A stretch of 34,610 nt of DNA from Protofrankia sp. CiT1 (GCF_917627385.1 NZ_CAKJTL010000029.1:1-34610), one strand, 5' to 3'. Numbered from the stretch's first letter, positions 15,203-24,224 are shown. Numbers and translations: made by a program. The notes: generated from the sequence alone by a model not told the origin.

Positions 15203-16258
15203 TCAGACGGTCACCAGGACGAACACGGGGAACGCGCTGACGGCGGCGGCCGTCAGATAGATCGTCGCATGCGCCCACAGCGGCGTCCGGGGCGATGGAT
15301 CCAGCAGGCGCGAGATGCGGGCGACCAACGGAGTGTCGATCGGCGACCGGGCGCTCTCGGCCACCGGAGCGTTCGTGTCCCCGCTGTCTATCGTGCCGCT
15401 GCTGTGGCTGGCACGCGCCGGCCACAGCGTCCGGCATCGTTCAGACAGCTGGTGCTGGGGCACACCGCTGATCGCGACCGCGCCCGCCGGCACCGGGGAG
15501 CGGGCGACGCCGAGCCTGGCCAGTGCGCGCGCGAGCGTCTGCCCGCTGGTGCGCCGGGCAGCGGCGTCATCGGCGAGCATCTCGACCAACAGAGACACCG
15601 CGGCGGTTGCTTCACGGGCCGGTGACAGAAAGGGGAACGTTTCCTGCCAGGCCACGAAAGGCTGGATGACGAGATCGTGGCGGCTCCGAGCATGAGCTTC
15701 CTCGTGCACGAGGACGGCTTCCAGCTCGTCCGCGGCGAGCGCGGTGAGCAGCCCTTTGGAGACGACTACCCGGGTGTGACGCACACCGGGCAGGCAGTAT
15801 GCGACCGCGACCGGATGGTCCAGAACGCGGAGCCGACTACGTCGGCAGGCCTGTTCACCGTGGTCGTGACCGGCGAGGTCGACCAGATGGCGGTGACGGC
15901 GCCGTTGCCGCAGGGTCCGGGATGTGCATAGGGCGAGTACGCCGAACAGGCGGGCGGCAAGCGCGGATGCCACCGCGAGACCGATCAGGTTGATCCAGCC
16001 GAGCCCGGCCAGCGGCTCACCGGCCGCCAGATGGCTGGCATGATCGCGGACACTCACCGGCATGTTCGTCGACAGCGGCGCGAAGGTGAAAGCGATCACC
16101 GCTAGCAGCGCGGAGACTCCGCCCGCAAGCCCGACGGCCTGCCACAGCACGATCGCCGACCGCGGGCAGCGGGACGGCCAACGGGCCGCCGCGAGCAGCC
16201 GCGGAACCGGCCACGCAAGGGTGCACGCGAACAGGGTGAGAACGGCCGCGGTCGTCAT
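15203..16258 (-). CDS. M56-family membrane metallopeptidase (BlaR1/MecR1-like)
   Basis: 351 residues. Hydrophobic segments near residues 1-25, 35-62 and 88-112 are membrane-spanning, and a C-terminal one near 330-350. The zinc motif HEEAH lies at 185-189 and a downstream E/D (VEMLADD, 225-231) supplies the third ligand. In the BlaR1/MecR1 type the peptidase cleaves a partner repressor; this one lacks the large penicillin-binding sensor domain, as usual in actinobacterial homologues. The start overlaps the BlaI gene by 4 bp, so peptidase and repressor form one operon. Confidence 0.92.
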   Translation of the reverse strand: MTTAAVLTLFACTLAWPVPRLLAAARWPSRCPRSAIVLWQAVGLAGGVSALLAVIAFTFAPLSTNMPVSVRDHASHLAAGEPLAGLGWINLIGLAVASALAARLFGVLALCTSRTLRQRRRHRHLVDLAGHDHGEQACRRSRLRVLDHPVAVAYCLPGVRHTRVVVSKGLLTALAADELEAVLVHEEAHARSRHDLVIQPFVAWQETFPFLSPAREATAAVSLLVEMLADDAAARRTSGQTLARALARLGVARSPVPAGAVAISGVPQHQLSERCRTLWPARASHSSGTIDSGDTNAPVAESARSPIDTPLVARISRLLDPSPRTPLWAHATIYLTAAAVSAFPVFVLVTV

Positions 16259-16689
16259 AGCGGGTGAACAGTACCTCTGTCGGCAGGAGGTGGTTCGTCC
16301 TGTGGACGCAGTGTGTCCGATCCATCATCCTCGGCGCCCGCCGGCCGGGTCAGCGCCCGGCGAAGGATCTCGGCTTCGGCCGGGGACACCGAACCGACGA
16401 AGCGGACCAGCGCCGAGCCGCGATCATCGGTGGTGTCGAGGACCGCCAGCATGGCCTCGGCGACAACGGCGTCCCTGCTGCTCGACGCCCGGTAGCGGTG
16501 CGCGCGCTCGGCGCGCTCCCGTTGGACGAAACCCTTGCGCTCGAGGCGTTCCAGCACCGTGAGGACGGTGGTGTAGGCAAGGTCGCGTTCGTGGTCGAGG
16601 CGGGTCGCTACCTCACGCGCGGTCAGCCAACCGTCTGTATCCCACAGTACGTCCATGACTGACCGCTCAAGGTCACCCAGGCGCGCCAT
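16255..16689 (-). CDS. BlaI/MecI/CopY-family repressor
   Basis: 144 residues. A winged helix-turn-helix covers residues about 5-80: LGDLERSVMDVLWDTDGWLT, then TTVLTVLERLERKGFVQRER. A charged C-terminal part ends PPPADRGTVHPL and is longer than in the smallest members. It should repress its own operon until cleaved or released in response to the M56 signal. The ATG at 16689 starts the operon. Confidence 0.92.
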   Translation of the reverse strand: MARLGDLERSVMDVLWDTDGWLTAREVATRLDHERDLAYTTVLTVLERLERKGFVQRERAERAHRYRASSSRDAVVAEAMLAVLDTTDDRGSALVRFVGSVSPAEAEILRRALTRPAGAEDDGSDTLRPQDEPPPADRGTVHPL

Positions 16690-16781
16690 GGGTCCACTCT
16701 ACGACGCGCCAAGAGATGACGTGACCTGATCCATAGATCTCGTGAAGCTGGCCCACGGCCCGACAGAAGCGGCTATAAGGA

Positions 16782-18242
16782 TCACTGGCCATGAAAGGGC
16801 CGCGGTAGGCGTGCAGTGCGGCGGGCCGCTCGGCAGCGGCCGGGAATGACAGCCAACTGATGGTCGGCTTCTTCGACGTCACGATCGGTAAGTTCCGCCT
16901 GGATGCGTCGACCGGCGGTATCGAGATGGATCGTGGCCAGGCCGAACATCCGCTGTAGTGGTCCCTGGACCCGGCGGATGCTCTGGACTTTTTCCAACGG
17001 GACCCATCGTGTGACTCGGCGTACCCGACCGTTTGTCGTTACGATACAGGTCTTGCTGTCTCCCCAGGCGAGGTAGCGGTAGCGCAGTGGAGCTTTCCAC
17101 CGGGCGCGGGCCGGGGCGCGCCGATCGGCGGTGGGCGCCGCGGGAATGAGCTGGGACAGTAAGAACGCGGCTTGGCCATGGTCCCCGACCGGCAGCACAG
17201 CCCGCAGCTGGCGTCCCTCGGGCCTGTTCTCGTTCCTGACCCGCCGGCCCGCCACCTCGACCTCGAGGCGGCACCAGCGCAATGGCCGCCACAGGAGCGG
17301 TTCGACCAGCTGGACCGCTTGGACACGGCCGAACGGAATCGTCTCCGTGGCGGTCTGGATCGCGCCCGAGCGCAGATGGAGGCCGTCGGCGGCGACGGAG
17401 ACGGTGAGCTCGAAGCCGCTGTTGAAACGCCGCCAAGCCGCGGTGAGCATCCCGATCAGGAGACCCACGGCACCCCCCAGAGCACCGATGGCCGCCGGGA
17501 TCGCTACCGCGACCGCGGCGAAGACGACGGTCGCGCCTATCGTGACAACTCCCTGGCCGCTCAGCAGTATGGAGGTGGCCAGCCGCCGGGTGGACAGCGC
17601 CACCAGCAGCTGTTCCGGGGGTGGCGGTGAATCCTCGGCGACCCCGTGCGCGAGGGCCAGCAGGCGTGCCCGCAGGATCTCCGCGTCCGCCTTGCGTAGA
17701 CAGGCCAGCCGGCCGGCGGAGCCACCGGATGCCGCCATCCGCAGATGGAGTTCGGCGAGGCCCAGCACCCGCGCCAGCCCGGATTCCACCAGGTCGATCG
17801 CCTGGATCTGGGATAGCGGGTACCGCTGCGAGCTGCGGCGCAGCAGCCCTGTCTCGATTCGCAGCGTGCCGTTGTCAACCTGCCACCGGGTGACCAGCCA
17901 CGAGATCACACCGATGACGACGACCACGGCGACAACCGCGAGATCCCAGTAGCGTCCCTGCCCACCGCTGTCCTGCTGGTGGGTTACGGCGCCGGACAGC
18001 AGGAGAGTCGCCAGCACCACGAGGTGGCGACCGGCCCGTACCAGCGGTGACAGAGGGTGCAGACGGCGCCATCCGCCGGCAAGTCCCGCGATGGGTTGGC
18101 CGTCGCTCCGCTCACCGGCCTGTTCACCGGCCTGCTCACCGGCCGGTCCGGCCATCGCGGACGCTTCTGCCCTGGACGGCCCCGCCGTCAACCGTTGTAT
18201 CGCCGTTCCGTCCATAGCGGAGTGCTCGTCGGCGCTGTTCAC
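16782..18242 (-). CDS. Multi-PH-domain membrane protein (YdbT-like)
   Basis: 486 residues. Three bacterial PH (DUF304) segments can be recognised: LRIETGLLRRSSQRYPLSQI near residue 130, VSVAADGLHLRSGAIQTA near 280, and VRRVTRWVPLEKVQSIRRVQ near 425, each with the basic-then-hydrophobic strand pattern. Hydrophobic segments around residues 75-92, 100-118 and 215-265 are membrane spans. Related Bacillus YdbT and YdbS act together in protection against antimicrobial peptides. The start overlaps the small PH protein gene by 4 bp. Confidence 0.88.
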   Translation of the reverse strand: MNSADEHSAMDGTAIQRLTAGPSRAEASAMAGPAGEQAGEQAGERSDGQPIAGLAGGWRRLHPLSPLVRAGRHLVVLATLLLSGAVTHQQDSGGQGRYWDLAVVAVVVVIGVISWLVTRWQVDNGTLRIETGLLRRSSQRYPLSQIQAIDLVESGLARVLGLAELHLRMAASGGSAGRLACLRKADAEILRARLLALAHGVAEDSPPPPEQLLVALSTRRLATSILLSGQGVVTIGATVVFAAVAVAIPAAIGALGGAVGLLIGMLTAAWRRFNSGFELTVSVAADGLHLRSGAIQTATETIPFGRVQAVQLVEPLLWRPLRWCRLEVEVAGRRVRNENRPEGRQLRAVLPVGDHGQAAFLLSQLIPAAPTADRRAPARARWKAPLRYRYLAWGDSKTCIVTTNGRVRRVTRWVPLEKVQSIRRVQGPLQRMFGLATIHLDTAGRRIQAELTDRDVEEADHQLAVIPGRCRAARRTARLPRPFHGQ

Positions 18243-18712
18243 AGCCCGGCCGCTTTGGCTTCGCCCAGAGCGGCCAGCGCGTCACGGAGCCGGGCCGCTT
18301 CGGCCGCGAGGAGTCCCGGGATTCTGGCGTCACTCGCTGCGGCTGCGGTGTGCATGCGTACAGTAGCGAGCCCGAACATGCGCTCAACGGGCCCAGCGGT
18401 GACGTCGACGAACTGCATCCTGCCGTAGGGAATCACGGAAAGTTTGCGAATCATGACACCCCGTCGAATGAGGAGGTCGTCCTCGCGTTCGGCATAGGCC
18501 CAGGCCCTGATCCGGTGATGGAGAAGCCGTTCCCAGGCCAGCACCACGGCGGCGATCACCAGAGCGAGTAGTCCGCCGAGCCCCGCTGAGCCTATGAATG
18601 CGCCCAGCAGGCCGACGGTCGTGATCGTCGGAGTGGCGATGAGAGCCAGCTGGATCCGGCGCATGACCAGCAGGCGCGTGGACGGAGCTGTCCAGTCCTG
18701 GGCGTCGTTCAT
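18239..18712 (-). CDS. Small PH-domain membrane protein (YdbS-like)
   Basis: 157 residues. Two hydrophobic spans at about 20-40 and 44-62 are followed by a PH/DUF304 region: REDDLLIRRGVMIRKLSVIP, then YGRMQFVDVTAGPVERMFGL. This is the usual partner of the larger multi-PH protein, and the two genes form an operon with 4-bp overlap. The start is the ATG at 18712; the upstream 18713-19036 gap contains the promoter. Confidence 0.9.
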   Translation of the reverse strand: MNDAQDWTAPSTRLLVMRRIQLALIATPTITTVGLLGAFIGSAGLGGLLALVIAAVVLAWERLLHHRIRAWAYAEREDDLLIRRGVMIRKLSVIPYGRMQFVDVTAGPVERMFGLATVRMHTAAAASDARIPGLLAAEAARLRDALAALGEAKAAGL

Positions 18713-19036
18713 GTGATCCGTTCGCTGGGCCTGTCAGCCCGTTGCCGTGGGATATCCGCTTCGCGGTCAGCGGCCCGGAGCCGTGGGCTCGGCGCTGGGG
18801 TGAGCGTGACAGAGCAGGATGTCATCTGCCGTTTTGTCCCATCTGCATGTTGCCGTGCCCGCTCGGTACGCACTTCTCGAGTGCATACGATACATATATT
18901 TTATCCAATGTATGGATTTTATAGAGTAAATAGGATCTTTTTTGTATTTTAAGATCATAGTTGTTGTGGTTAGGATGATTTTGTCCTGTGCTGGTGCTGT
19001 TGTCCAGAGTCTTCGCGGAGCCGGAGCCCTCGGCCG
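18713..19036. other. AT-rich divergent gap between PH-protein and CPBP genes
   Basis: No gene seen. The centre (about 18880-18960) is strikingly AT-rich for this window and includes the dyad ATACAT-N12-ATGTAT (18890-18913). It probably carries the promoters of the divergent neighbours. Confidence 0.5.
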
Positions 19037-19969
19037 GTGACATCCGCCGTCAGGATCTGGGCGGGCAGCATGCGGAGCCGGCCATCAGGACGTGCGGTTC
19101 GCCTGGACGGCTACGGTCGCCAGATGGGTGTGCGTGGGGATGAGCGGACCGTGGTACCGATCGAGGCCGACCGGTCAGCCGCTGGCGCTGGTGGCCTGGG
19201 CGGGGTCGGCCGGCCGTTGTCCCGGCGGCTGTTCGTAGCCGAGGTGTGGCTCGTCCTCGGTGTCTCGCTGGGAGCCTCCGCGCTGTGGGCCGCTGTCCGT
19301 TACATCGGCGACCTGACCGCACCTGTGCCGCTTCGTCGGCAGGTTGCCGAGCTGAACTCGTCGGCGGCTCCGGGACGTCCGTGGCTCGATCTCGCATTGC
19401 AACTGGTCGGTATCGCAACCGCGCTGGTGCCCGCGCTGTTGGCGCTGAACCTGCTCGCGCGCGACGGCGGCGGCCCGTCCGCCATCGGGCTCGACTGCCG
19501 CCAGCCCAGCCGCGACGTCGGCTTCGGGGCCGGGCTCGCCGCCATGGTCGGCGGTACCGGGCTCGGGCTGTACCTGCTCGCCTGGCACTCGGGCGTGAAC
19601 CTGACCGTGGTTCCCACAAGCCTGCCGGCTGTGTGGTGGCGCGTCCCCGTCCTGCTGGCGTCGGCGGTGGAGAACGCGCTGCTCGAGGAGGTCGTTGTGG
19701 TCGGCTACCTGTTGACCCGGTTGCGCCGGTTTGGCTGGAACGACCGGACAGCGCTCGCCACGAGCGCTGTTCTGCGTGGTTCGTACCACCTGTATCAGGG
19801 TTTCGGTGGTTTTGTCGCTAATTTGCTTATGGGCCTGCTGTTCGGTCGGATCTATCAACGTCACGGGCGGATCGGTCCACTTGTCGTAGCTCATTCCCTG
19901 ATCGATTCGGTTGCTTTTGTCGGTTATGTGATTTTGGTCGGCAAGGTGTCCTGGCTCCCCAGGCCATGA
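19037..19969 (+). CDS. CPBP/CAAX-type membrane protease homologue
   Basis: 310 residues from GTG 19037; ATG 19124 is an alternative, which would skip a basic Arg-rich leader. Hydrophobic segments near residues 65-85, 118-140 and 165-185, and several later ones fit a polytopic membrane protein. The CPBP motif region reads ENALLEEVVVVGYLLTRL: the two glutamates are present but the Arg of the classical EExxxR is Val. The second motif is RGSYHLYQGFGGF and the third VVAHSLIDSVAF with its His. Family members cleave or modify proteins in the membrane; activity here is uncertain. No partner genes nearby suggest a substrate. Confidence 0.83.
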   Translation: MTSAVRIWAGSMRSRPSGRAVRLDGYGRQMGVRGDERTVVPIEADRSAAGAGGLGGVGRPLSRRLFVAEVWLVLGVSLGASALWAAVRYIGDLTAPVPLRRQVAELNSSAAPGRPWLDLALQLVGIATALVPALLALNLLARDGGGPSAIGLDCRQPSRDVGFGAGLAAMVGGTGLGLYLLAWHSGVNLTVVPTSLPAVWWRVPVLLASAVENALLEEVVVVGYLLTRLRRFGWNDRTALATSAVLRGSYHLYQGFGGFVANLLMGLLFGRIYQRHGRIGPLVVAHSLIDSVAFVGYVILVGKVSWLPRP

Positions 19970-20188
19970 TCTTGTTGGGCGCGGGCGTTGGGGTGGGCAT
20001 CGAAGCAGACATCGCGGCAGGTGGCGAAGCGGGCATCGGGGCGACAAGGTAGTTAACATTCGTTGAACAACGGTTATCTTTTTGTTGTTTATTGTATGCG
20101 ATTAGCGTGACCGAATTGTCGCCGATAGCGAGATTATTGCCATCCGTTGATGGTGACGCTTCGGTCGGATGTGATGAAAGGGCACGGC

Positions 20189-21865
20189 ATGGGCAGTGAA
20201 CTGAGGGAAGTCGAACGTAAGTTCGCGGTCGATCCAGTCTTCGTGCTTCCCGCGCTGGATCAGTTGCAAGGAGTCACTAGCGTTACCGAGCCGGAAACGG
20301 TCACCCTGGAAGCCGTCTACTATGACTCCGACGATTTTCGGCTGGCCAACAATAAGATCACATTCCGGCGGCGGACCGGAGGGCACGACGAGGGCTGGCA
20401 CCTGAAGCTGCCGATCAAAACTGGTGAGCGTACCGAGATCCAGCGCCCCCTTTACCCGGTTGCGGACGGCGTCGACGGGGCGAATGATCCGGCTGGAAGG
20501 AACGGCCAGCTGCCGGTCGCGGCTGATCCAGTACCGGAAGTGTCCGCCGTCGCTCACGCCGCCGCCGGACCAGCCAACGGCTGGGCGGACAGCGTTCCGC
20601 CCGCTGAGCTGGTGGAGCTGGTATCCGTCCACCTGCGCGGTGCGCCGCTGCAACCGGTGGCGCGGCTGGTCACGAGCCGCACGGCGATTCGCCTCCGCGA
20701 TGCCACCGGAGCTGATCTCGCCGAGGTGGTTGACGACTGCGTCAGCTCCCAGACTCTCGGCGGGAACACCGCGCGCCCGCGGCGCCGTGAGTGGCGCGAG
20801 ATCGAGGTCGAACGTGTCGGTGCTGGTGAGAACAGCCTGCTGGACAGGGTCGGCGCTACCCTGTCGGCGGCTGGCGCGTCCCAGGCCCTGGAGCCGTCCA
20901 AACTCGCGCGGGCGCTGGGGCCGACGCTGGCGAACCAACGGCGATCCGTGGCGGCGCCATCCCGGGGCAGGCTGCGGCCGAAGTCGCCGGCCGGCGAGGT
21001 GGTTCGGGCCTACCTGGCGGCCCAGGTGGAGGTGCTGCTCGCCACCGATCCCCGCGTGCGCCTGGACGCACCGGATGCCGTGCACAAGATGCGGGTGGCG
21101 ACCCGCCGGTTTCGCAGCACGCTGCGTACCTTCGCGCCGATGTTCGACCCGGCGGTCGGCAGCCACCTGGACGGGGAGCTACGCGATCTGGCCGGTGCGC
21201 TGTCCGCGGCCCGCGACTGCGAGGTGATGGTCGAGTACTTCGACGGGCGGATGGCCGAACTGCCCGGTGAGCTGGTGCGCGGTCCGGTCGTCGAGACGAT
21301 TGACAGCCAGCTGCTCGCGGGCCGGGCTGAGGCTCGCGGCGAGACCTTGGCGATGCTGCGCAGCGAGCGTTACCTGACGCTCGTCGCTGATCTACAGGTA
21401 GTGGTTGCCGGACCGCTGCGTGGCCCGGCAGCGCAGCCCGCGCGTATCGCCGTCCCGCAGCTGATCGGACGCGCCGATCGTCGGCTGACTCGCAAGGTCG
21501 CCGCGGCCCTGGCCACGCCGTCCGGGCATGAGCGGGACATCCAGCTGCACAGCGCCCGCAAGCAGGCGAAGCGCTTGCGATACGCGGCCGAGACAGCCGT
21601 ACCGATCTTCGGGTCCGACGCGGTGGAGCTCGCCAGGCTGGCCGAGCAGATCCAGGAGCTGCTCGGCACACATCAGGATGCCACCGTCGCACAAGGGCTG
21701 CTTCGTGGGTGGGGCACGGCGGCCGCGGATGCCGGCAAGCCGACCGCGTTCACGCTTGGGCTGTTGTTGGGCCTGGAGGAATGCCGTGCGCGGACCGCGG
21801 AACGGGATTTCATCGACTTCTGGCCGGCGGCATCCCGGCGGCGGCACCGCCGCTGGCTGGGCTGA
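20189..21865 (+). CDS. CYTH and CHAD domain protein
   Basis: 558 residues. The start ATG at 20189 is preceded by GAAAGGG at good spacing; an upstream ATG at 20147 lacks this. The CYTH domain (about 1-240) opens with the ExExK signature, E7-V-E9-R-K11, and contains LEAVYYDSDDFRL and LKLPI. The CHAD domain follows at about 280-555, with HKMRVATRRFRSTLRTF and HSARKQAKRLRYAAETAVPI, typical of these His-rich helical repeats. CYTH proteins act on triphosphates or bind polyphosphate; CHAD domains bind polyphosphate. The joint role in polyphosphate-related metabolism is by family knowledge only. An Arg/Ala-rich insert splits the CYTH region near residue 100. Confidence 0.93.
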   Translation: MGSELREVERKFAVDPVFVLPALDQLQGVTSVTEPETVTLEAVYYDSDDFRLANNKITFRRRTGGHDEGWHLKLPIKTGERTEIQRPLYPVADGVDGANDPAGRNGQLPVAADPVPEVSAVAHAAAGPANGWADSVPPAELVELVSVHLRGAPLQPVARLVTSRTAIRLRDATGADLAEVVDDCVSSQTLGGNTARPRRREWREIEVERVGAGENSLLDRVGATLSAAGASQALEPSKLARALGPTLANQRRSVAAPSRGRLRPKSPAGEVVRAYLAAQVEVLLATDPRVRLDAPDAVHKMRVATRRFRSTLRTFAPMFDPAVGSHLDGELRDLAGALSAARDCEVMVEYFDGRMAELPGELVRGPVVETIDSQLLAGRAEARGETLAMLRSERYLTLVADLQVVVAGPLRGPAAQPARIAVPQLIGRADRRLTRKVAAALATPSGHERDIQLHSARKQAKRLRYAAETAVPIFGSDAVELARLAEQIQELLGTHQDATVAQGLLRGWGTAAADAGKPTAFTLGLLLGLEECRARTAERDFIDFWPAASRRRHRRWLG

Positions 21866-21885
21866 TCCGTACATTCTACGGCGTG

Positions 21886-21975
21886 TTCCGGAAGCCGCCG
21901 TTCGATCAGGGAGCCGCGGCCAGGGGCCGCCTGGACGCGGCGAGCCGGACAGATGACCTTCGAAACACGCCCTAA
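21886..21975 (+). repeat. Palindromic element B (short form of A)
   Basis: About 90 bp. Ends GGCGTGTT and AACACGCC are inverted. It has the boxes TTCGATCAGGGAGC (21901-21914) and GCGAGCCGGACAG (21940-21952), identical to those of element A, and the outer stem (21913-21924 with 21930-21941) with one mismatch, but the nested 15-bp hairpin of A is absent. The right end overlaps the stop codon of the XRE gene on the minus strand; the CYTH-CHAD gene ends 20 bp before the left end. Confidence 0.8.
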
Positions 21976-22862
21976 TGGTCGTAGAAGCCGTGTGACCGGT
22001 CGTTGCCGACCCACCGTGCCGGCAGTTCCGTCAGCTGCCGGACCCGGTCCCGGTCAGTGGGGGTGACCGGGGTCTGCAGCAGGATGGTCGCATCCGGGTC
22101 GTCGGTAGGACGGAACAACGAGATGATCAGGAGGATCTCCCCGACGGTCGCGGTGGCGACCGTCACCTTCCGGCTGGTGAACTCGTGTGCCGACCGGTTT
22201 TCCCACCACTGCTTCAGGTCAGGCTTGTCGGCCTCGAGCAGCATGAATATCTCCTGGACACGTTCGTCCTGGAAATCGCCGTCGGCGCGCGAGCGGAACT
22301 GCGCGAGCACAGCCTTGGTCACGGCTTCCCACTCATGCAGCGTGCTGCCGAGCAGCCGGCTGGTGACCATCAGATACAGGAGGTTCCGGCGCCGATCGTC
22401 GACGAGGCCGGGGTCCGTCCACAGCGCCGCATAGGCGTCGTTCCAGCCGATGATGTCGAAGCTGTGGTCCAGAAGCAGCGCGGGACTGGTCGGCCAACTG
22501 TCCAGAACGGGTTGGAGCAGCCGCGCCACAGCATGGCGTTGATCGTGGGTGTGCCGCGCCCGGCGCGGCGGGGCGTGCAGGCCCGCGAGTGCCAGGGCAT
22601 GCCGTCGAGCATGATCGTCCAACCGCAGAGTGCGCGCCACAGCTTCGACGACCGGTCGGGAAGCCGCTACCCGTCCTTGCTCGAGCCAGGTGTACCAGGC
22701 GAGCCCCAGGCCGGACAGCTGTGCCACTTCCTCTCGTGGCAGCCCGGGTATTCGTTCACGGTGGGCCTGCAGGAACTTACCGAGTTCGCGTTGCCGGGAC
22801 TCCCGTTGGACGCCGCTGCTCGCCGTGTTGCCTACCGCACCGTGCGCCGTACTTTCTGTCAT
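21972..22862 (-). CDS. XRE regulator with MmyB-like ligand-binding domain
   Basis: 296 residues. The DNA-binding part runs from about 25 to 95: ELGKFLQAHRERIPGLPREE, then VAQLSGLGLAWYTWLEQGR. The C-terminal region (about 110-290) is the PAS-like MmyB ligand-binding type: LLDHSFDIIGWNDAYAALW, then FRSRADGDFQDERVQEIF and LRQLTELPARWVGNDR-like ending. Such regulators bind fatty-acid-type ligands or sense redox state and usually control a neighbouring operon. Here its neighbours upstream are unknown. Its TAG stop lies in element B. A dyad sits just before its start. Confidence 0.9.
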   Translation of the reverse strand: MTESTAHGAVGNTASSGVQRESRQRELGKFLQAHRERIPGLPREEVAQLSGLGLAWYTWLEQGRVAASRPVVEAVARTLRLDDHARRHALALAGLHAPPRRARHTHDQRHAVARLLQPVLDSWPTSPALLLDHSFDIIGWNDAYAALWTDPGLVDDRRRNLLYLMVTSRLLGSTLHEWEAVTKAVLAQFRSRADGDFQDERVQEIFMLLEADKPDLKQWWENRSAHEFTSRKVTVATATVGEILLIISLFRPTDDPDATILLQTPVTPTDRDRVRQLTELPARWVGNDRSHGFYDH

Positions 22863-22865
22863 GGC

Positions 22866-22883
22866 TAACCGTCCTGTCGGTTA
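22866..22883. promoter_or_regulatory. Perfect dyad before the MmyB-type XRE gene
   Basis: TAACCG-N6-CGGTTA (22866-22883) lies 3 bp upstream of the ATG on the minus strand. Its symmetry and position over the ribosome-binding region make it a candidate operator for autoregulation. Confidence 0.45.
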
Positions 22884-23114
22884 TCGCCCGGACACTTTTC
22901 GCAAGACCCGGCGGCGGGGGAAGCCATGGGGCACCCGCGGGCGGAGCGATGGCCACCTGTCCGTCGACGGGGCAGGTGCCGTTGACCTGGCAGCTGGCTT
23001 TTACGGGACACCTGTCGATGTTGACATCAGCAGGACCGCCGCTTACCGGCATTCAGCGCAGTGCGACCTTGCCCTCCCCGGTTGGCCGGAGTTCGGCCGC
23101 GGCTCCCCGGCTTG

Positions 23115-23312
23115 GAGCGCCCGGCAATAGAGGATGCGGCATTGCGGGGCTGGGGTGCGCACCTCGCGTCATCGCTGCCCATCCATCGCCGCGCGATGCA
23201 CAGGTACCCCGGCTCCTCGGTCGCCCCACAAGCTCCGGCGCATCCCTCCGTCGCCGCGCGATGCACGCACCTCAATCCCGCTTCTTGATCCACGCCCCTG
23301 TTGTCGGGCATT
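23115..23312 (-). repeat. Palindromic element C3
   Basis: About 198 bp. Left end GAGCGCCCGGCAATAG, right end (inverse) TGCCCGACAACAGGGG. The core repeats CATCGCCGCGCGATGCAC twice in slightly altered form. It occupies the gap between the divergent XRE (minus) and the small exported-protein gene (plus). Confidence 0.85.
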
Positions 23313-23475
23313 CGTAGCGCGTGTTTGAGATCGTCATTCCGGCATACTGATCAAAGGCCCGGCCCCGGACAGGTTCTCACACAGTTCTGACATTTCTCTG
23401 ACGAAAGACACACGGCGCCCCGGCAAGGTGACGGTGTCGCGGACCACGGTGGCCGCGTTCAACGGAGGTGACGGC

Positions 23476-23949
23476 GTGAGGATATCAATGGCAACGAAGC
23501 TCGCCGCGATGGCGGGCGCTGCGGTCATCGCGGCCGGTAGCGCCGCGACCGTGGCACTGGCCGACTCGGGAGGGCCTGTCACACCGGCCGCGAATGCCAC
23601 GACGGCCACCGCCGACCCGATCTCGGAGGTGGCGTCTGATGCTCGAGGCCATCGCGCCTGGCTCGCGGACAAAGGCGTGCACGGGGAGTTCGTGGCGCGG
23701 ACGGCGGACGGGTTCAAGACGTTCGATGTGCAGAAGGGGACCGTGACGGCGGTGTCCGGTTCGTCGTTGACCGTCCGCAGCGATGACGGATACACCGTCT
23801 CCTACTCGATCACGGATAGCACGATTGTGCGCCGAGGCAAGAACAAAGCGGATATATCGGCGGTGAAGACCGGGGAGAAGATCGTGATCGGCGCCCGTGT
23901 CGACGGCCAGACACGGACAGCGCTCCGCGTGATTGTGCAGGTCAGCTGA
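23476..23949 (+). CDS. Small exported protein with DUF5666-like domain
   Basis: 157 residues. Start GTG 23476 has GGAGG 7 nt upstream; longer frames lack one. A signal peptide covers about 1-30 (ATKLAAMAGAAVIAAGSAATVALA, cleavage after ALA). The mature part contains VQKGTVTAVSGSSLTVRSDD and SITDSTIVRRGKNKADISAV and VKTGEKIVIGARVDG, the repeated beta-strand pattern of DUF5666-type proteins. Role outside the cell unknown. It is the plus-strand partner of the convergent lipoprotein across element C4. Confidence 0.8.
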   Translation: MRISMATKLAAMAGAAVIAAGSAATVALADSGGPVTPAANATTATADPISEVASDARGHRAWLADKGVHGEFVARTADGFKTFDVQKGTVTAVSGSSLTVRSDDGYTVSYSITDSTIVRRGKNKADISAVKTGEKIVIGARVDGQTRTALRVIVQVS

Positions 23950-24014
23950 GCCGTTTGTCAGGGGAGAGAGCGGTGGCATCTGGCTGACTGGCGGTGAGCG
24001 GCCGGATGGTGAGC

Positions 24015-24181
24015 TTAGAGCGCCCGGCAACAGGGGTGTGGATCAGGGAGCGGGACTGGGGTGCGTGCATCGCGAGGCGGCGGAGGGAGCCACCCTGGCG
24101 TTGGGCGGCGACCGACGACAACGCGGTGAGGTGCGTGCCCCAGCCCCCGCGACGCCGCGTCCCTATTGCCGGTCGCTCTTA
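24015..24181 (+). repeat. Palindromic element C4
   Basis: About 167 bp. Left end TTAGAGCGCCCGGCAACAGG, right end CCTATTGCCGGTCGCTCTTA. Both flanks read TTA, the closest match to a 3-bp target duplication among the copies. It carries GGATCAGGGAGCG and the family GCATCGCGAGGCGGCGG core. It lies between the convergent exported-protein and lipoprotein genes. Confidence 0.88.
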
Positions 24182-24190
24182 GCCCCGCCT

Positions 24191-24224
24191 TTGGTGGCCA
24201 CGCCGGTCCCGGCGTGGCCACCAA
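24191..24224 (-). terminator. Perfect 15-bp hairpin downstream of the lipoprotein gene
   Basis: TTGGTGGCCACGCCG (24191-24205) pairs exactly with 24210-24224 across 4 nt, 27 bp beyond the minus-strand stop at 24251. No T-run. It is similar in size and position to the hairpin after the paralogous operon at 9215. Confidence 0.75.

Noticed and set aside
19968-20052. 28-codon frame overlapping the CPBP stop by ATGA
   Set aside because: It is Gly/Ala/Ile-rich, has no ribosome site and is too short to judge; the overlap alone is weak.
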